A DNA stretch of 64,000 bases from Neolentinus lepideus HHB14362 ss-1 (lineage: Eukaryota; Basidiomycota; Agaricomycetes; Gloeophyllales; Gloeophyllaceae). Location of the stretch: assembly GCA_001632425.1 (NCBI GenBank), contig KV425618.1, forward strand, positions 79,151 to 143,150, given 5' to 3'. Positions 46,058 through 58,296 of this stretch are shown here, piece by piece. Within the stretch, counting starts at the first letter, position 1. Each line of letters starts with the position of its first letter. The notes below the pieces were generated by a model. It was not told the origin of the DNA and did not search any database. It worked only from the letters and a program-made list of their open reading frames with translations. Position numbers and translations under genes: made by a program.

Positions 46058-46600
46058 ATGTCGGTCATCGAAACCAACGCAATTTACATGATCGCTTTCT
46101 ACAGGCCCTCTCCTCCCTGAGAGATTTTTCACTACGGCGTGTTTATTAGGACTAAGCATGATGACGGTATTTTATACCACGTCACCCAGACCCCAGGATG
46201 GATTTTCCAAGCGAAGCCCTCTGACCCAATCACGTCCATTTCAGCCGTAGCCCTCGCGAAGATCGGCATGGTAGATGACGATGACAACGCTAATCAAAAC
46301 GCCTTGGCCAAAATATTCAAAGATGTACCTATGCTACAGTCGGCTCGATGCGCCCCCGGAGAGGAGTGGGCCTGCAACCACTGGGTCTGCGATGCGGTCG
46401 CCCTGCTAGCTAAGAAAGGTCAGCTCTAGCTTTGGGATATCTTCCCATACCTCATTGATAGCCCTTCAATTGCAGGATGGGCTCAGGTCCGTGATGCTGA
46501 TAAAGCCTTGAAACGTTTCAAAGAAGCTGCGTTGCCTTACCGTGACCTTCGTGCACAGGGCAGAGGTTCTTGCAAGGTCGTCAATGTGGACCTGGCTTGA
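46058..46600 (+). pseudogene. Small fungal protein of unknown function with one early stop
   Basis: Begins MSVIETNAIYMIAFYRP. Codon 21 is TGA (46118-46120), then the same frame continues as EIFHYGVFIRTKHDDG, LYHVTQTPGWIFQAKPSDP and WACNHWVCDAVALLAKKG. An intron at 46419-46475 joins in phase to WAQVRDADKALKRFKEAA and a TGA at 46598-46600. Without the stop it would be about 160 residues. The pattern resembles a family of short basidiomycete proteins I cannot name with certainty. The single stop may be a recent mutation or a sequence error, since the rest is clean and a TATA box is in place. Confidence 0.6.
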
Positions 46601-49019
46601 CTGAGACTACATCGTAGCAAGTAGAGATCGTGCTTTCTGAATAAAGGAACGAGATTGTAGAACAACGCATAACAATGTGATACTTGCGACATGATCGAAG
46701 ACCTCATCAAAGGTATACCATGTCACCCGTGTCTTACGGCCTACTACTAAGGTACCTGCTAGGGACCTCAGGCCTAGGTGCCGGAGTTGCCATCAGCGTT
46801 TAAGTTGTTTTGTCAAGCATCTCTCAGGAGCGTGCTCGGGCAGTTGATGGTTACGGTCAGTGGTTTCTGCAGGGTACCGGGACTTGTAGAGCTATGTTTC
46901 ATAGTATACAGCTAGTGCCACCAATAGACGTCGTTTCGTAATAATATATGCATGCTCTCTCTACTGCCGCGCATAACAGTAGAACGAGGAATCGGCGTGA
47001 ATATGAGGATATAGCCACGTGGACCAAAACGAGATATCATCGGGTGATGGTGGCAGTGTCATTATCAGGAAACTTTACGCCACAACTGAATGCAAATCTT
47101 ACATTTGATACTTTCCGATGTTTGTGTGGAATAACTTCACTGATACTGAATCCAGAAAAGGGACTATCATGACCAGGTGTGGCGAGCTGTCTCCCAACGC
47201 AGGTCGGTATTTCCAATATTGCGGTGCCTCCACTACCCTCGGATCCATAATAACTAGTGTCGTAGTGCTGTTATCCAAACGGCACTCGAAACCTACAAAT
47301 CACACAATCTGCTGTCATATTTACAACATCCAAAGGAAGCTGAGGTATGCCTCAGTCTAACATCTTTCCTTTACCTGAAGACGATCGCTACATCAGGGCC
47401 TTTACTCTCCAACCACGCTTTCCATATGTTTCGATACCTGGGAGACCACTGTGTCCTCTGATCGTACAAACTGAAGACCTCTTTATCCGACAGCATACGC
47501 GAGATTCGGTATATCTGCTGGCGGTCACGGCTACTGTAGTTTCTTATCTGTGCTTTTGCTTCTATGAGCGTAGGATGCAACTGAGTAGATGGATCACATA
47601 TGAATCAGTGAACGACAATGGCATTATAGCATTACGTACTGGTCCTCGGAATACCATGCGATGCCATTTGCAGAAGGCCTTGGGAGACAGGAGATACTCC
47701 GTTGCTTCTGGGTCATCATTAGCAGTCCCATTGCGGATGCGGATTAGCGGCGGTAGCAGCGGGGTATAGTATACGACAAGCGGAATCTCCGAGAGTGTCC
47801 CTAAAATACCGGCGCTGCCATCTGGGTTGGTAAAACGACCGTTTGCTCCTGGTATCCCAAAAGATCTCTGAAGACGGGACGATGATTTCCAATATTGTGC
47901 CTCTTTATCGCGGTCTTGATACTTGGAGTAAGCCGTAACGTTCTCGGAGGTGGAGTACCAAATCTTGAATCGCCTTGATACGCAGGCCAAAAATCGTTGG
48001 CCACAAACTTGAAGGTTGTGTCTAACTCCGCGTAGAAGAAGCGGCCAGCCCGTAGCTAGAAGCCAGAGTAGAAGACGATGTGTGCCACGGCTTGCGAGCG
48101 CAGCGGAGAGTTGTGTCGACTAAGGGATCGGTCCAAAAATTAGAGAGGATTGGCTGACAAGCTTTCCCGAGATGTGGCTTACACGCTGAATCGTGTACAT
48201 CTTAAGGAAAAGGGCTCGAAAGATGCTAGTGGACTAGTCCAGGTGTAGTTCTGGGTGCTGTTGAGGAGGCTTGCGTCGATCATAGTCTAGACGTGGAAGA
48301 GAAGACTGTAGAGTATGAGCACAGACATACGGCGGAGACGCCTCGAAGCTTGAGCACCGAGGCCACGAGGTGAACGCATGTCGTCCAACGGATGTGATTC
48401 AGGCGCTCTATTGATCCGATTCAAGATGCTCAGCTAGAATGGGCTTGGATTCAGAGAAACTTGCATGTGTGGTTAACACCCCACTGGCAGCTATGTGATC
48501 CAGTAATACTGTACTTGACTTTCGACTCGCGACGGAGACCTGAGCTGTTGATGTATCGCCACCACGTGCACTCTTCCTATTAGAGCCCGCGCCACAAATC
48601 ACTCCTTTCGACAGTACACGAACAATGATCTCGACGGACTTCCAACTGGTTGTACGGAAGCTCATCCCCATGTGTGGCTCCAGACGGTTGTACCGTCTTC
48701 GGCGGGGTCGTCGTAGCATTTATATTCGTCTTTTTTGTCTGTCACGGGTATGTTCTTTCGTGTATATATCTGAACGTTCAAAAAGTACTTCAGAGGCTAA
48801 TCGTCGACTGGTACATGCTGGTTAGCCACATTATAGGGCTACAGAGCGGAGATTTTACCTCTCAATATTCGGTCTGATTATGTGCGAGTAGTCGTCTTAC
48901 AGCGCGCCGTTTGCACATACACATGATCACTCTAGTCTAGGACTTGGCTTTTCCGTGACATGTGTTTGTTAAGTATCTTATGTCACAGGGCAATGCCAGA
49001 CTAATCACAGGCCCCTTCA
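46601..49019. other. Long region without a recognised gene
   Basis: About 2.4 kb. The longest minus-strand frame (47990-47562, 142 codons) shows TSENVTAYSKYQDRDKEAQY but no family motif and no credible exon chain. Other frames are shorter. It may hold a decayed gene. Confidence 0.35.
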
Positions 49020-49368
49020 GGTTCTTCAATTTCGTCGTCGTCGAGTGGACACCGACTGCTATTTAGAACGTAAGTCCTAATATCACTATATCCTCACAGT
49101 TACTGATGCTACAAATTCTCCCGACTCAGCCATTTGAAACGCAGATGATCATGTCATCCTGGTGATCTTCAAGGTTGCCATGATCTCTGTATTCTACTTA
49201 TACGCACCGGAGACGCGTGGCAAGACATTTGAGGAGATGGACTTCTACTTCGCCACTGAGTTCGGGGCTCAAGCTATCCTAGATGCTATACAAACACATC
49301 GCAGAGGCACCCAGAAGGACAGCGCGACGGAGGTGGAGGTGAGCGAGAAGCGGGCCGTGTCCGAGTGA
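49020..49368 (+). pseudogene. C-terminal fragment of an MFS sugar/phosphate-type transporter
   Basis: The open part (from about 49162) reads FKVAMISVFYLYAPETRGKT, then FEEMDFYF. The PETRGKT/S motif closes the last transmembrane helix of sugar-transporter-type MFS proteins. Upstream helices are not present in this window segment. It ends in a charged tail and TGA. Confidence 0.55.
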
Positions 49369-49712
49369 GAATAGTGTCGAATGATTTGGCTCTTGTACGT
49401 TATTTACGACCTTGAAATGCCATAGAATGCCATGTATCTCAAGTTTCAGGACGATACATTCTATATCTCAACTCTTGAGTCACCCGAGCGATGCTCAGGT
49501 AAATAGACGCCGTTGGCCATGGGTCTAACTGTTTTTCATTCGCAACTCAGTCACATGAAATTGCAATCGACAAGTACAGAATTTCAACCAGCTCCTGTTA
49601 AGATTGAGACGTGATTCATACACGTGACTGGCAGGTACATACTACACTCCACAGATATAAATACATCAACTCCTAGTAGCACTGAGAAAGCAGACTGCAT
49701 TATAGTGGACGA

Positions 49713-50723
49713 TCAAGAGGCGGAAGAGCCGGGGCCCATGGCCGTTTCAGCGCCCTTGTTCAAGTTCATCCGCTTAACGAGCTCGGGCAGGACGTCGCGC
49801 ATGCCCGGCGTACCACCCAGCATCGCGCGCCAATTGATGTCATTCATACCTAGCACTGAAAACGACCTGGCGGGTTCGTAGTCGTACAGGAAGCCCTGCT
49901 GTTTGCCTTGGTTGTGATCAGACATGAGCAACGTGTTAATGTCGATGTTGCCGTGCACTTCGCCCGAATCGGCGAGGGCTTTGTGGGCTGAAGAGATCAT
50001 GTTAATTACGGGGAGAAGCGACTCAGGGGAAATCTTACCCAAAAGGGAGTCCTTAAAACTCTGGAGCATATCCCGCGTACTTTTGAACGACTGAACAGAG
50101 GTGAGAATGAGGTTCTCCGGTAGCCGATAGAGGATGTCAGATTTTTTAAAGGTGTTCTTCGCCGCTGCTTCCACCTTCAACTTGCTCTTAGGGCCTTTCC
50201 CGACATCCTTCTCTTTCTTTGGGAGCTGCGACAGAGCTTGGGAACTAATCGTTTGCTCCCCCATAATGTCGAATAGTCTGATATTGTCGCCCTCGTCGAT
50301 GTAAAGGGCTGTGTGGTGGATGTTATCGGACAAGCCGACATTCGTGAGATGGCGGTAACAGGAAGAGAAGTCGCGTAGAGGCGTCAAAATTTCGGGAAGC
50401 TCATGATCGTCAGGATCGTCCAGACTGACGACTTCAATCCCAGAGAAAGGGTTTTCTAACTCGTAGGACACGAGATGCTCCCTCTGCGTATACTTGCGCG
50501 ACATCTTAGCTTCATCCAGATCAAAGTCTTCTTCAAGTGGCTCCGGAGGGTGGGTGCTCGTCAGCTGGATGTTGACGAACGGCGTCTCCGTATTGCTCGT
50601 CAGGACACGACTCATACCCCGCGTGTTATGTCGCTCTCGTTTGAGACGAGCGGCTTCTTCGCGAGCACGAGCTTGCTCCTCTTTCGTAACAGAGGCCGAA
50701 GTGGATGCAGCCTTCGAGGTCAT
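49713..50723 (-). CDS. Unknown protein with a weak kinase-like C-terminal part
   Basis: Single open frame, 336 residues from Met at 50723 (MTSKAASTSASVTKEEQARA). The N-terminal region is charged and probably helical. The C-terminal part (about residues 230-330) has AHKALADSGEVHGNIDINTL and GFLYDYEPARSF, which line up in order with the catalytic loop and metal motif of fungal FunK1-type kinases. Here HGN replaces HRD and YDYE replaces the DFD-like motif. If truly related it would be a pseudokinase. The resemblance is weak and from memory. Intact frame, so probably expressed. Confidence 0.55.
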   Translation of the reverse strand: MTSKAASTSASVTKEEQARAREEAARLKRERHNTRGMSRVLTSNTETPFVNIQLTSTHPPEPLEEDFDLDEAKMSRKYTQREHLVSYELENPFSGIEVVSLDDPDDHELPEILTPLRDFSSCYRHLTNVGLSDNIHHTALYIDEGDNIRLFDIMGEQTISSQALSQLPKKEKDVGKGPKSKLKVEAAAKNTFKKSDILYRLPENLILTSVQSFKSTRDMLQSFKDSLLGKISPESLLPVINMISSAHKALADSGEVHGNIDINTLLMSDHNQGKQQGFLYDYEPARSFSVLGMNDINWRAMLGGTPGMRDVLPELVKRMNLNKGAETAMGPGSSAS

Positions 50724-51064
50724 GGCGGTCGAGAAAGAAGAAGATATTTGAGGTGTGGCACAATCGAGTTTTATACAAGGTTCGTGCACGTGTCGAGAAC
50801 CAGGACACAGCCACATCCTGCCACAACCGATCAAGACATGACATCGGAATCAAACGCGGGCGTCAAATGCGGCTGAGGAAGACGTTATCACTTCAATAAC
50901 TTTCATTGTATGATTGAGACAAAATTATAGAAATACAGAGATGGGCACAGGTGAAGGTAGCATATATAAAAGGTAGGCATAGATCATAATACGATAGCGC
51001 ATAGAGTGGTATGTTAAAGAGACAGTCCGTAAATACATAGAAGCGTATATCTCGCCATTGTTCT
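50724..51064. other. Short intergenic stretch
   Basis: Promoter region of the kinase-like gene; no ORF of interest. Confidence 0.35.
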
Positions 51065-51109
51065 GGAGGAGGAGGAGGAGGAGGAGGAGGTGGTGGTGGT
51101 GGTGGTGGT
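51065..51109. repeat. GGA/GGT trinucleotide microsatellite
   Basis: About nine GGA units followed by six GGT units. It lies just beyond the stop of the gene at 51170-52321, in its likely 3' UTR. Confidence 0.9.
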
Positions 51110-51169
51110 AGATGTATTGCTTGAAACGCGTTTGCATGTTTGCATGGGGAAAGGAGCCGGAAAGTAGGT

Positions 51170-52321
51170 TTAGAACATGTTGGCCACCCCGGTCTCGCTC
51201 ATGGCGACGGTAATTATTCTTGGAGTCGTCGTTGTCTTCCTGGACTTAAGCTGTTCAAGAGTAGGAACATAGGCCTGATCGGTAAGAGCGGTCTCGTAGA
51301 GGGAGACCTCGGGGGTACAGGCAAGTACCTGCTCCTCGAAGATAATGGTCGGCTGTTGAAGCGCCATGTCATCGTCATCCAGAGCGTCGGCGAGGTCGGC
51401 AAGGTTGATCATAGAAGAGGAGTGAGACAGCCCAAGAGAGTTTTCGACAAGCGGCATAGAAGCTGGAGCATCAGGCGTATGGGAGGTCATGTAGCTGCTT
51501 CCCATCGGTTGGTAGGCCCACGGGCAAAGCAGGCGGGTATCGTAGACAGTCTCACCCTTGCTCATAATATCGCGGTGCTTCCGAATGGCACGATCGACAG
51601 ATAGACGAATAGTGGCACCAGAGGGCTTGGTCAGGAAGATGGTAGGAGTAAACGGGAGAGGAACGACATCGCCAGAAGCATCGACAAGAGTGATGACAGG
51701 TACAGGCAGATCGAAAGAGGGACCAACGGCAAGCCGGTGCTTGCCTCCATAGAAGGCGTACGAACGGGGCCGGCCAAAAGTGCGGAAGAGAGAATTAGAC
51801 TTGTTGCTCTGGAAAGACTTGCGGATGGAGTGGGTCCGGTTGAGAAGATTGGGGCTAGGAATCGCAGGACCGGCGGCAATAGAGACATTGGTATATGTAA
51901 GCGTCGCTGCGGGGAGCGGCAGTGAGACACCAGAAGGGTTCGTGAGGGTGAGCTGGGGTCGTTTCTGCGGGGAAAATATTTACGAGAGGTCCCATCGCAG
52001 TGTGATCACACTCACCTCTTCCTTTGGGGACGCTTGTTTACCCTTGACACAATATTCATTCTCTTTCTTTGGGCAAAACTAGTTCGAAGGTCAGCCATTG
52101 CAATAATGCCCGGTTGACTATCTTAGACCCACCCATATAGACATATGTCTGCCGCGTTGAAAAGCAGAGGTGGGCTGGATGATGTATATCGAGAGAATTA
52201 CACCGTAGTGGAGAGCAACGGCCATAGCACCGACAATAGACAAGGCAAGAATGGCATATGCAATTAAGAATAGCGCTAGAACTTGAAGGAGCTCATAAAT
52301 GAAGAACGCCATGAACGCCAT
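51170..52321 (-). CDS. Membrane protein of unknown function, 3 exons
   Basis: Exons 52321-52133, 52078-52016 and 51964-51170, all phase 0, give 348 residues. Starts MAFMAFFIYELLQVLALF. The first about 45 residues form one or two transmembrane helices (ALFLIAYAILALSIVGAMAV). A Cys-containing loop (FCPKKENEYCVK) follows, then a soluble region with LTLTNPSGVSLPLPAATLTY and GRPRSYAFYGGKHRLAVG, and an acidic Asp-rich stretch (LADALDDDDMAL). No family recognised. Splice sites are clean and no lesions were seen. Confidence 0.65.
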
Positions 52322-53128
52322 CGGCAGACGAGAAACAAGTACGGAGTTTCTTGACCTAGATGGAAGACAAAGAGAGAGCCTGAAGAGCATAGGGAACGAG
52401 GAGAGAGATATTTTGTACACCGCCCTGGTTTGAGACATAGCAGGCACCCGAAGGCGTCCGTCGGATGTCTACGACGACTCTGAAGTCATAGCAGCTGGAT
52501 TTAAAACTCTTGACGGGCTCCATTCCGAACTGATATGACAAAACGACATAGCGGCCTGTGCGATGGAGTTTTCGATTCAGAGGGCGCAGAGGAATGGAGC
52601 ACTTGACCTTCCTCGGTTTTCTGCGAGCAATGCCAATCAATGTAAACTGGACACTTCGGAACGGAGAGAAGGAATATTCCAGCATGATGGTACAGGCCCG
52701 ATGATCTTAAGTAACATCAAGAGTCAGACTTACTGCGATCTCAGCGTTCGGGAACAAAAGCCTAGGCCGGTAACTTACTGCCAGTGGTAACTTAATAGGC
52801 CCCAAGGGTATTATTTACCTATGTAATACTAACAGTAAGTTACCTGTTCAGTAATTACAGTAAAAAAGTAAACAAAATGATAAATAAGCCGCTCCAACCT
52901 GCCTGATGGTATGTTTTCAGACATATCATCTCTTTCACTTGGTCTCCTTCGCCGTCTACTTTAATTGCTTCTTTGACCTCTATTCCGTGCCCTGCTTACA
53001 CTCGTTTCTAACTTCGAACGCTCTCGGTCGGCGTCCCACAGTCCGACACGTTGCATCCTCTTCTGTTCTACCGCATGTGCTAATGTGGTCGAACTAAGCC
53101 AGATTTACGCCGTGTAGCAAGGAATACT
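52322..53128. other. Divergent promoter region
   Basis: About 800 bp between two divergently oriented genes. A 10-12 bp motif containing AGTAAGTTACC/GGTAACTTA recurs around 52770-52860. No ORF called. Confidence 0.35.
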
Positions 53129-56100
53129 ATGCAAAGTGCAAGACCACATCGTCAAGATACGTTTGACCTAAGGGACCAGATGCTTGCCGAGGACCACGCA
53201 CAGCATGCGCAGGCGCATGCAGATGCTGCTAATTACACTTCAGATGAAGAACACTCGGTCCTGGAAGACGATTCTGACGGGGAGGGAGGAGAGGGGGACT
53301 ACATTGATGATGACGATGCATCTTCTGAGCTCTCGATACCCAACGAGTCTATTGATTTCGATCTCGTGTACGCGTTGCACAGTTTCGCTGCAACCGTGGA
53401 GGGACAAGCAAACGTTGTGAAAGGTGACAGCCTATTTCTAATGGACGACAGTAACAGCTACTGGTGGCTTGTTCGAGTCCTCAAAACCCAAGAAGTTGGA
53501 TATATACCCGCCGAAAACATCGAAACGCCTTTCGAACGCCTGGCTAGGTTGAATAAGCACCGTAATGTCGATGTAAGAGTCTTCCCGCACTACGCGTCAC
53601 TGTACAACTCACCACAAGGGTAACAGTTGTCGTCAGCGACGCAAACTGAGCTACAAGGCGATGTGCACCAACAACGAGATCGTCTGCGGACCAATCTCTC
53701 CTCACGCGCAGGGAATGGTACTCCGTCACCCACACCCGAACGCGGCCATCAACGATCCCGCTCTACCAAGTCTGTCATCTTCCAAGCGTCCTTTCACGTG
53801 CACCGCTACCCACCAGCGGTCTGGGGCGACGAGGACGAGGACGAGGACGACGTGGAATGGGACGATGAACCGTACGAGGACGAAGACCCAGACCTCCTGG
53901 ACGAACCGCGCGAAGATGTGATCATGGAGCCCGACGATGGTATGAGCTGGGAAGACGGTGCAGCGGAGGAAATGCAGCAAGGCCGGGTCAGGATGCAGGC
54001 TCAGGCTGCTCAAGGCCAGCAGACCGCGCTTCAACCCTCCCAACAGCAGCCTCAAACTCAACAGGCTCAACAGCAGGCTGGTCAGATGCAGAGCCAGGGC
54101 TCACGTGAGCGACTCGCAGTGGCGGGAGATAGTGCCCGGGCTGCATCCCCAAGTTCCCCCGGTGCAAAGTCTCTGGACCCGGCTCACGCCACCGATACCG
54201 TCAAGCTAAGCGTTACTCCTCCCATTGTCCGCGATGGAGCCATGGTCGAGCAGCAGATGCAGGCTCAGCAGCTTCAACAGGCGTCGTCTGGCCCATTACT
54301 GCCCAGCGATATTATGCGATACCAGGAGGAGCAGCGAAAGAGGCAGAGAGAGGAGATTGAAGCGCTCGAGGCGGAAGCGCGCAAGAGGGCGAACAAGATG
54401 AAAGAAAAACCCGTTTCTCTGACTCCGGAGTCCCGGTCTAGCGGCGGGGCTAAGCTGCGCAAGGAGAGAGAAGTTGAGGACGAGTCGAAGGAAAAGAAGA
54501 AGAAGGGTGGAATGCTTAGCGGTCTATTTGGGCGAAGGAAAGATAAAGGCAAGGACAAGGGATCTGAGAACGGCTCCGTGGACCTTGGACGATCTTCGGA
54601 AGATTTGAACAGGCCAAGCAATACGCAGCTGTCCGTGAACACCTCCGAACCCGGCGTTATTTCGCCTACCACGGCCGCTGCGAGACAGCAGCAACAGCAG
54701 CAAATGTCAGCCGTCAGAAACTCGACCGATCCGAAACGGCAAAATCAACAGGCGGCATACCAGCAAACGACTTCGCCACCCACAACGCCCCCCCAGCAGC
54801 AGAGTTCACTCGTCTCGCAGCACGCGTCGCAGCTGCGCCAGAGGGACCAGCAGCAACAGGCTCTGTATCAGCAGTATCTCAACCGGTCGCCTTCTTCGCC
54901 ACCGGATTTGCAGCCCTCGTATGGACTGCAGTCAGCTTCAGCGATCATGCCCCATACTGCTTCCTTCAACTCGTCCAGCAGCTCTGTGCCCGGACTTGGC
55001 GCTGGCTTGTCGCCGGAAAGCGCTGCTCGCCGGCCCCGACCTGGTTCTCTCGTACTTTCTCCTACTGCTACTGATGGGCAGGGTGTTCCTGAACTTAGCG
55101 TTATCCGTGTATTTGCCGGCAAGAACCTGCAGACGGAGGCAACTTTCAAGACGGTCTTGTTGAACACTTCTACCACCTCTCTGGATCTCGTTCGCCAGGC
55201 TATCCAGCGCTTCCGCTTACCAGCAGGGGAGGATGCCGATGATTACTATCTTACGATCAAGCAGGTTGAAGGGTCAAGTGCGGTACTTCGTCCACAGGAG
55301 AGACCTTTAGGCGTCTTTGAGAACTTGGTAGAAGCTGCCATGGAGTTGCCAAAAGTCAAGAGGAGCAGTGTGGGAAGTATCAGCTCGGTATCTAGTAATC
55401 TCTCCTTGCACCCCGCCATCAAGAAGCTCTCGATGAATGACTTCACGGATGATTCTGCTGTCAAGTTCTACCTCAACCGACGAAATGTCGAGGGTGAGGA
55501 AGGAAGCACTGGAGGAGAAGAGGGAGACGAGACTCTGATTGCGGAAGCGGATGATTCCGCTATGCAGACTCCTAGGCCTCAATATCTCTCTGTCAACACA
55601 ACAGGTGGTCCAAGTGTCGCCCCTGAACGTTTCAGCTCGCCATCCTTCAGATTTACGCTGCAGCTTGTCATTTATCCGGAGGATCTGCCTGATGACATGG
55701 TGTTCGATTCTCAGACGGAAGCCATTGTATTCAAGAATACTATTCGTGACCGGTCGCAACCTAGTATACCCCCGGGCATATCTATGTCGCAACGACGCAA
55801 AATATTTGCGCTCCCCAAGAACATTACTGTCGCTGAGGTCATTGAGATGGGTCTGGATATGTTTGGCATCGTGGAAGGCGTCGTAGACGGCGGCGACGAG
55901 GTAGAAGACAAGATTTCCAAGCGAAAGAGTTCGTCTAGGGTTCGCTACGGACTGAATGTATCAGTTTCTGGACAAGGTAGGTCTCAGTTTTGGTCATCGC
56001 ATATGTCTGCTAACTGGGTTCGTTCCAGAACGCGAGCTATCACCAACTAGCAAGGTGATAGACGCTTATCCTAAGCCACCCACATACCGTACCGTCGATA

Positions 56101-57481
56101 GGCGTTCGAATGACAGCAAGCGGCGCTCCGTTGACTCTGGTATGCTTTTGGGCAATCCCGAAGAAGTTGCAGCAGACGATCCGACCTTCGTTCTTCGACG
56201 AGCCGTAACATATCGTACTTCGTCTTCCCGTCATCGGAACTCTGCGCCATTGGACGAGATAGCTTTGCAGAACCTCCATCGCGAGTCGGCGTCGACATCC
56301 AGCGTGACATCAGATACTCCTTCAATCAACAACGACGACACGAAGCTACGCCAGCCGTCCAAGCAAGATATTATTGCCGCACAGCGGGCAGCTGTTCGCG
56401 CTAATCAACGGGCCATACTGTCAGCTCAGACGAATTCCGTACGTGGCGTGGATGTTCTTTTGCCTGGAAATGCTATGCTGCGCAGCTCTCGTTACGACGT
56501 CGACGATAGGATGCGATATTCTTATGTCGATCCTGATGGCGAGACTTACGATATCAGTGACATCGTCGAGCAAGAATGGCGAAGTCAAAGTAATGTCAAC
56601 ACTAGGAATGATCTCCTCCAAGGTGTACTCGGCCGAAACCAAGAGACGGTCGGAGACCAGCTTGATCGTGTCCTCAGCAGGGTAAAGGAAGGCAAGGGCA
56701 ATGCAAGGCAACTTGCTCCGGGTATCAGCCAAGACAGCATGGCCACAACACCTAGCACGTCGAATTCTGAATATTCCTTTGAACAAGCATTGTCCACCGC
56801 TCCTGTTGTCTCGACGTCGAGGTCGGCAACGCCTATAGCTGCGACAGCCCGATCTCCCACACCTACGTCGGCGTCGGCCATCGCCACCCGTGCGTTGTCT
56901 CCAGGAGTTGGATCCGGATCCAGAATGGCTACTCCCGCTACCTATGCGACGGCCAGTGAAGGGACTATCCGATCCAGGAATAACACCCCGATGGTCACGT
57001 CCAAGCCTCCGGACATGCATCAGCGACAAGCCTCGGCAGCCTCTGTTCTTTCAGATACATCGGGGTACAGGACCGCGGCTGGTACACCCGCTGCTGGGCG
57101 TTCCAAATCATCCTTGTCTCAGGCCCGCGCACAAACTCCGGTGTCGGCGAGGAAGAGAAGACCCGTCATTCCCAAGGATGACTTTGGCGTCTCCGGGATG
57201 ATGGCTGTCATAGAGGTCCGCGCGCAGATGTCGGAGCCAGAACCAAAATCTCCAACGGCGGTGGATCCTATTGATGAAATGCTGTTTGGGAAGCCGTTGG
57301 ATGTTGACGGGCTGCACCCGCAGATCAGAGAGATATACAGGGAATCCTTCAAGCAGTTAGAGGAAATGGATCAGGTTAGTTCTCTCGTATTTACTATCCC
57401 GGTGTGTTGGCTCAGTATTTACTTCCTTAGGTCCTGGATGAATTGCTCCGTAGCACGCATCCCGCGATTGCCACGTTTTGA
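53129..57481 (+). CDS. SH3 plus Ras-association domain protein (polarity-type scaffold), 4 exons
   Basis: Exons 53129-53572, 53627-55976, 56029-57374 and 57431-57481 (introns 52-56 bp, phases consistent) give 1,396 residues. Order: acidic start; SH3 domain at about residues 74-134 (FDLVYALHSFAATVEGQ, SYWWLVRVL, EVGYIPAENIE); very acidic stretch; Gln-rich low-complexity region (about 270-430); basic Lys-rich helix; Ras-association-like domain at about 637-725 (IRVFAGKNLQTEATFKTVLL to GVFENLVEAA); long Ser/Thr-rich tail ending LDELLRSTHPAIATF. SH3 recognises Pro-rich ligands and RA domains bind small GTPases. The combination suggests a cell-polarity or septin-linked scaffold similar in plan to Bud14/Tea4-type proteins, but orthology is not shown. 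Confidence 0.85.
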
Positions 57482-58296
57482 GTAGCGGAGGCATTTGTAT
57501 TTCAGTAACGTCTCTATTGGCTTTCTTGTGTTTCACATCTTCGGTATAGTACGACGTGAAGGATTATATTTAAATGAGTTGTATTGATTGCATCTATTGT
57601 TTTCTACGTGATTCATCAATGCGTTCTTCGCAGATCGATGTTTTGTTCAACATATAATAAGATCCTTTGTTATTCAAGAAACAACCTAGGTCTTATCACT
57701 TAGTCCCATAAGAAGTGATACCCTACTAGCCCTTCGTCAGAGTCTAGTAATGATGAGAAGGCGAACAATTTGCGTTCATATTGGCCTTGTGCATTAATGT
57801 GGCCAACGCGATTCGCAAAGCTTCCGAGCACAGCCACCATCACCTAGATGAGATCTCATCTTGCAAATCATTGTCCACTCGATCGTTACTGTGCCAGCGA
57901 CGACGCTGTATTCTCAGCTCAGCACGACGCGTCGTGGCTACGAGATGTCACAACAGCATTTATTCGCGGAATATGAACACAAGGACACGGAAGAGACAGT
58001 CTTTGGTATTTTCAAATTGTCATTAGTTCGTGCTCGCGCATCCAGTTTCGCGCAAGTACTGCACCCCAGATAGCAGCTCCATGTCGCAGGTCTGGGCGAT
58101 TCAATAACTCCAGGCTCTAAATAAGTCACCTCATGACATGAAGGAGGCGCACACCGCATCCCAGACATGGTGGCTAACACTGTCAGTCGGGGGAGCCGCG
58201 ATCAGCTATGCTGGCTGACTGCATCGATATCCAGAGAAGTAAAAAATCCCAGGTATTTGCGCTCAGACCGCCATCATATCTTGTTCTTCGTTGAAA
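57482..58296. other. Intergenic
   Basis: 3' region of the SH3/RA gene and upstream region of the next gene. No ORF of interest. Confidence 0.4.

Noticed and set aside
47371..47990. Minus-strand frame of 142 codons and its neighbours
   Set aside because: No recognisable motif, no consistent exon chain, and a similar-length frame on the other strand; cannot be told from chance.
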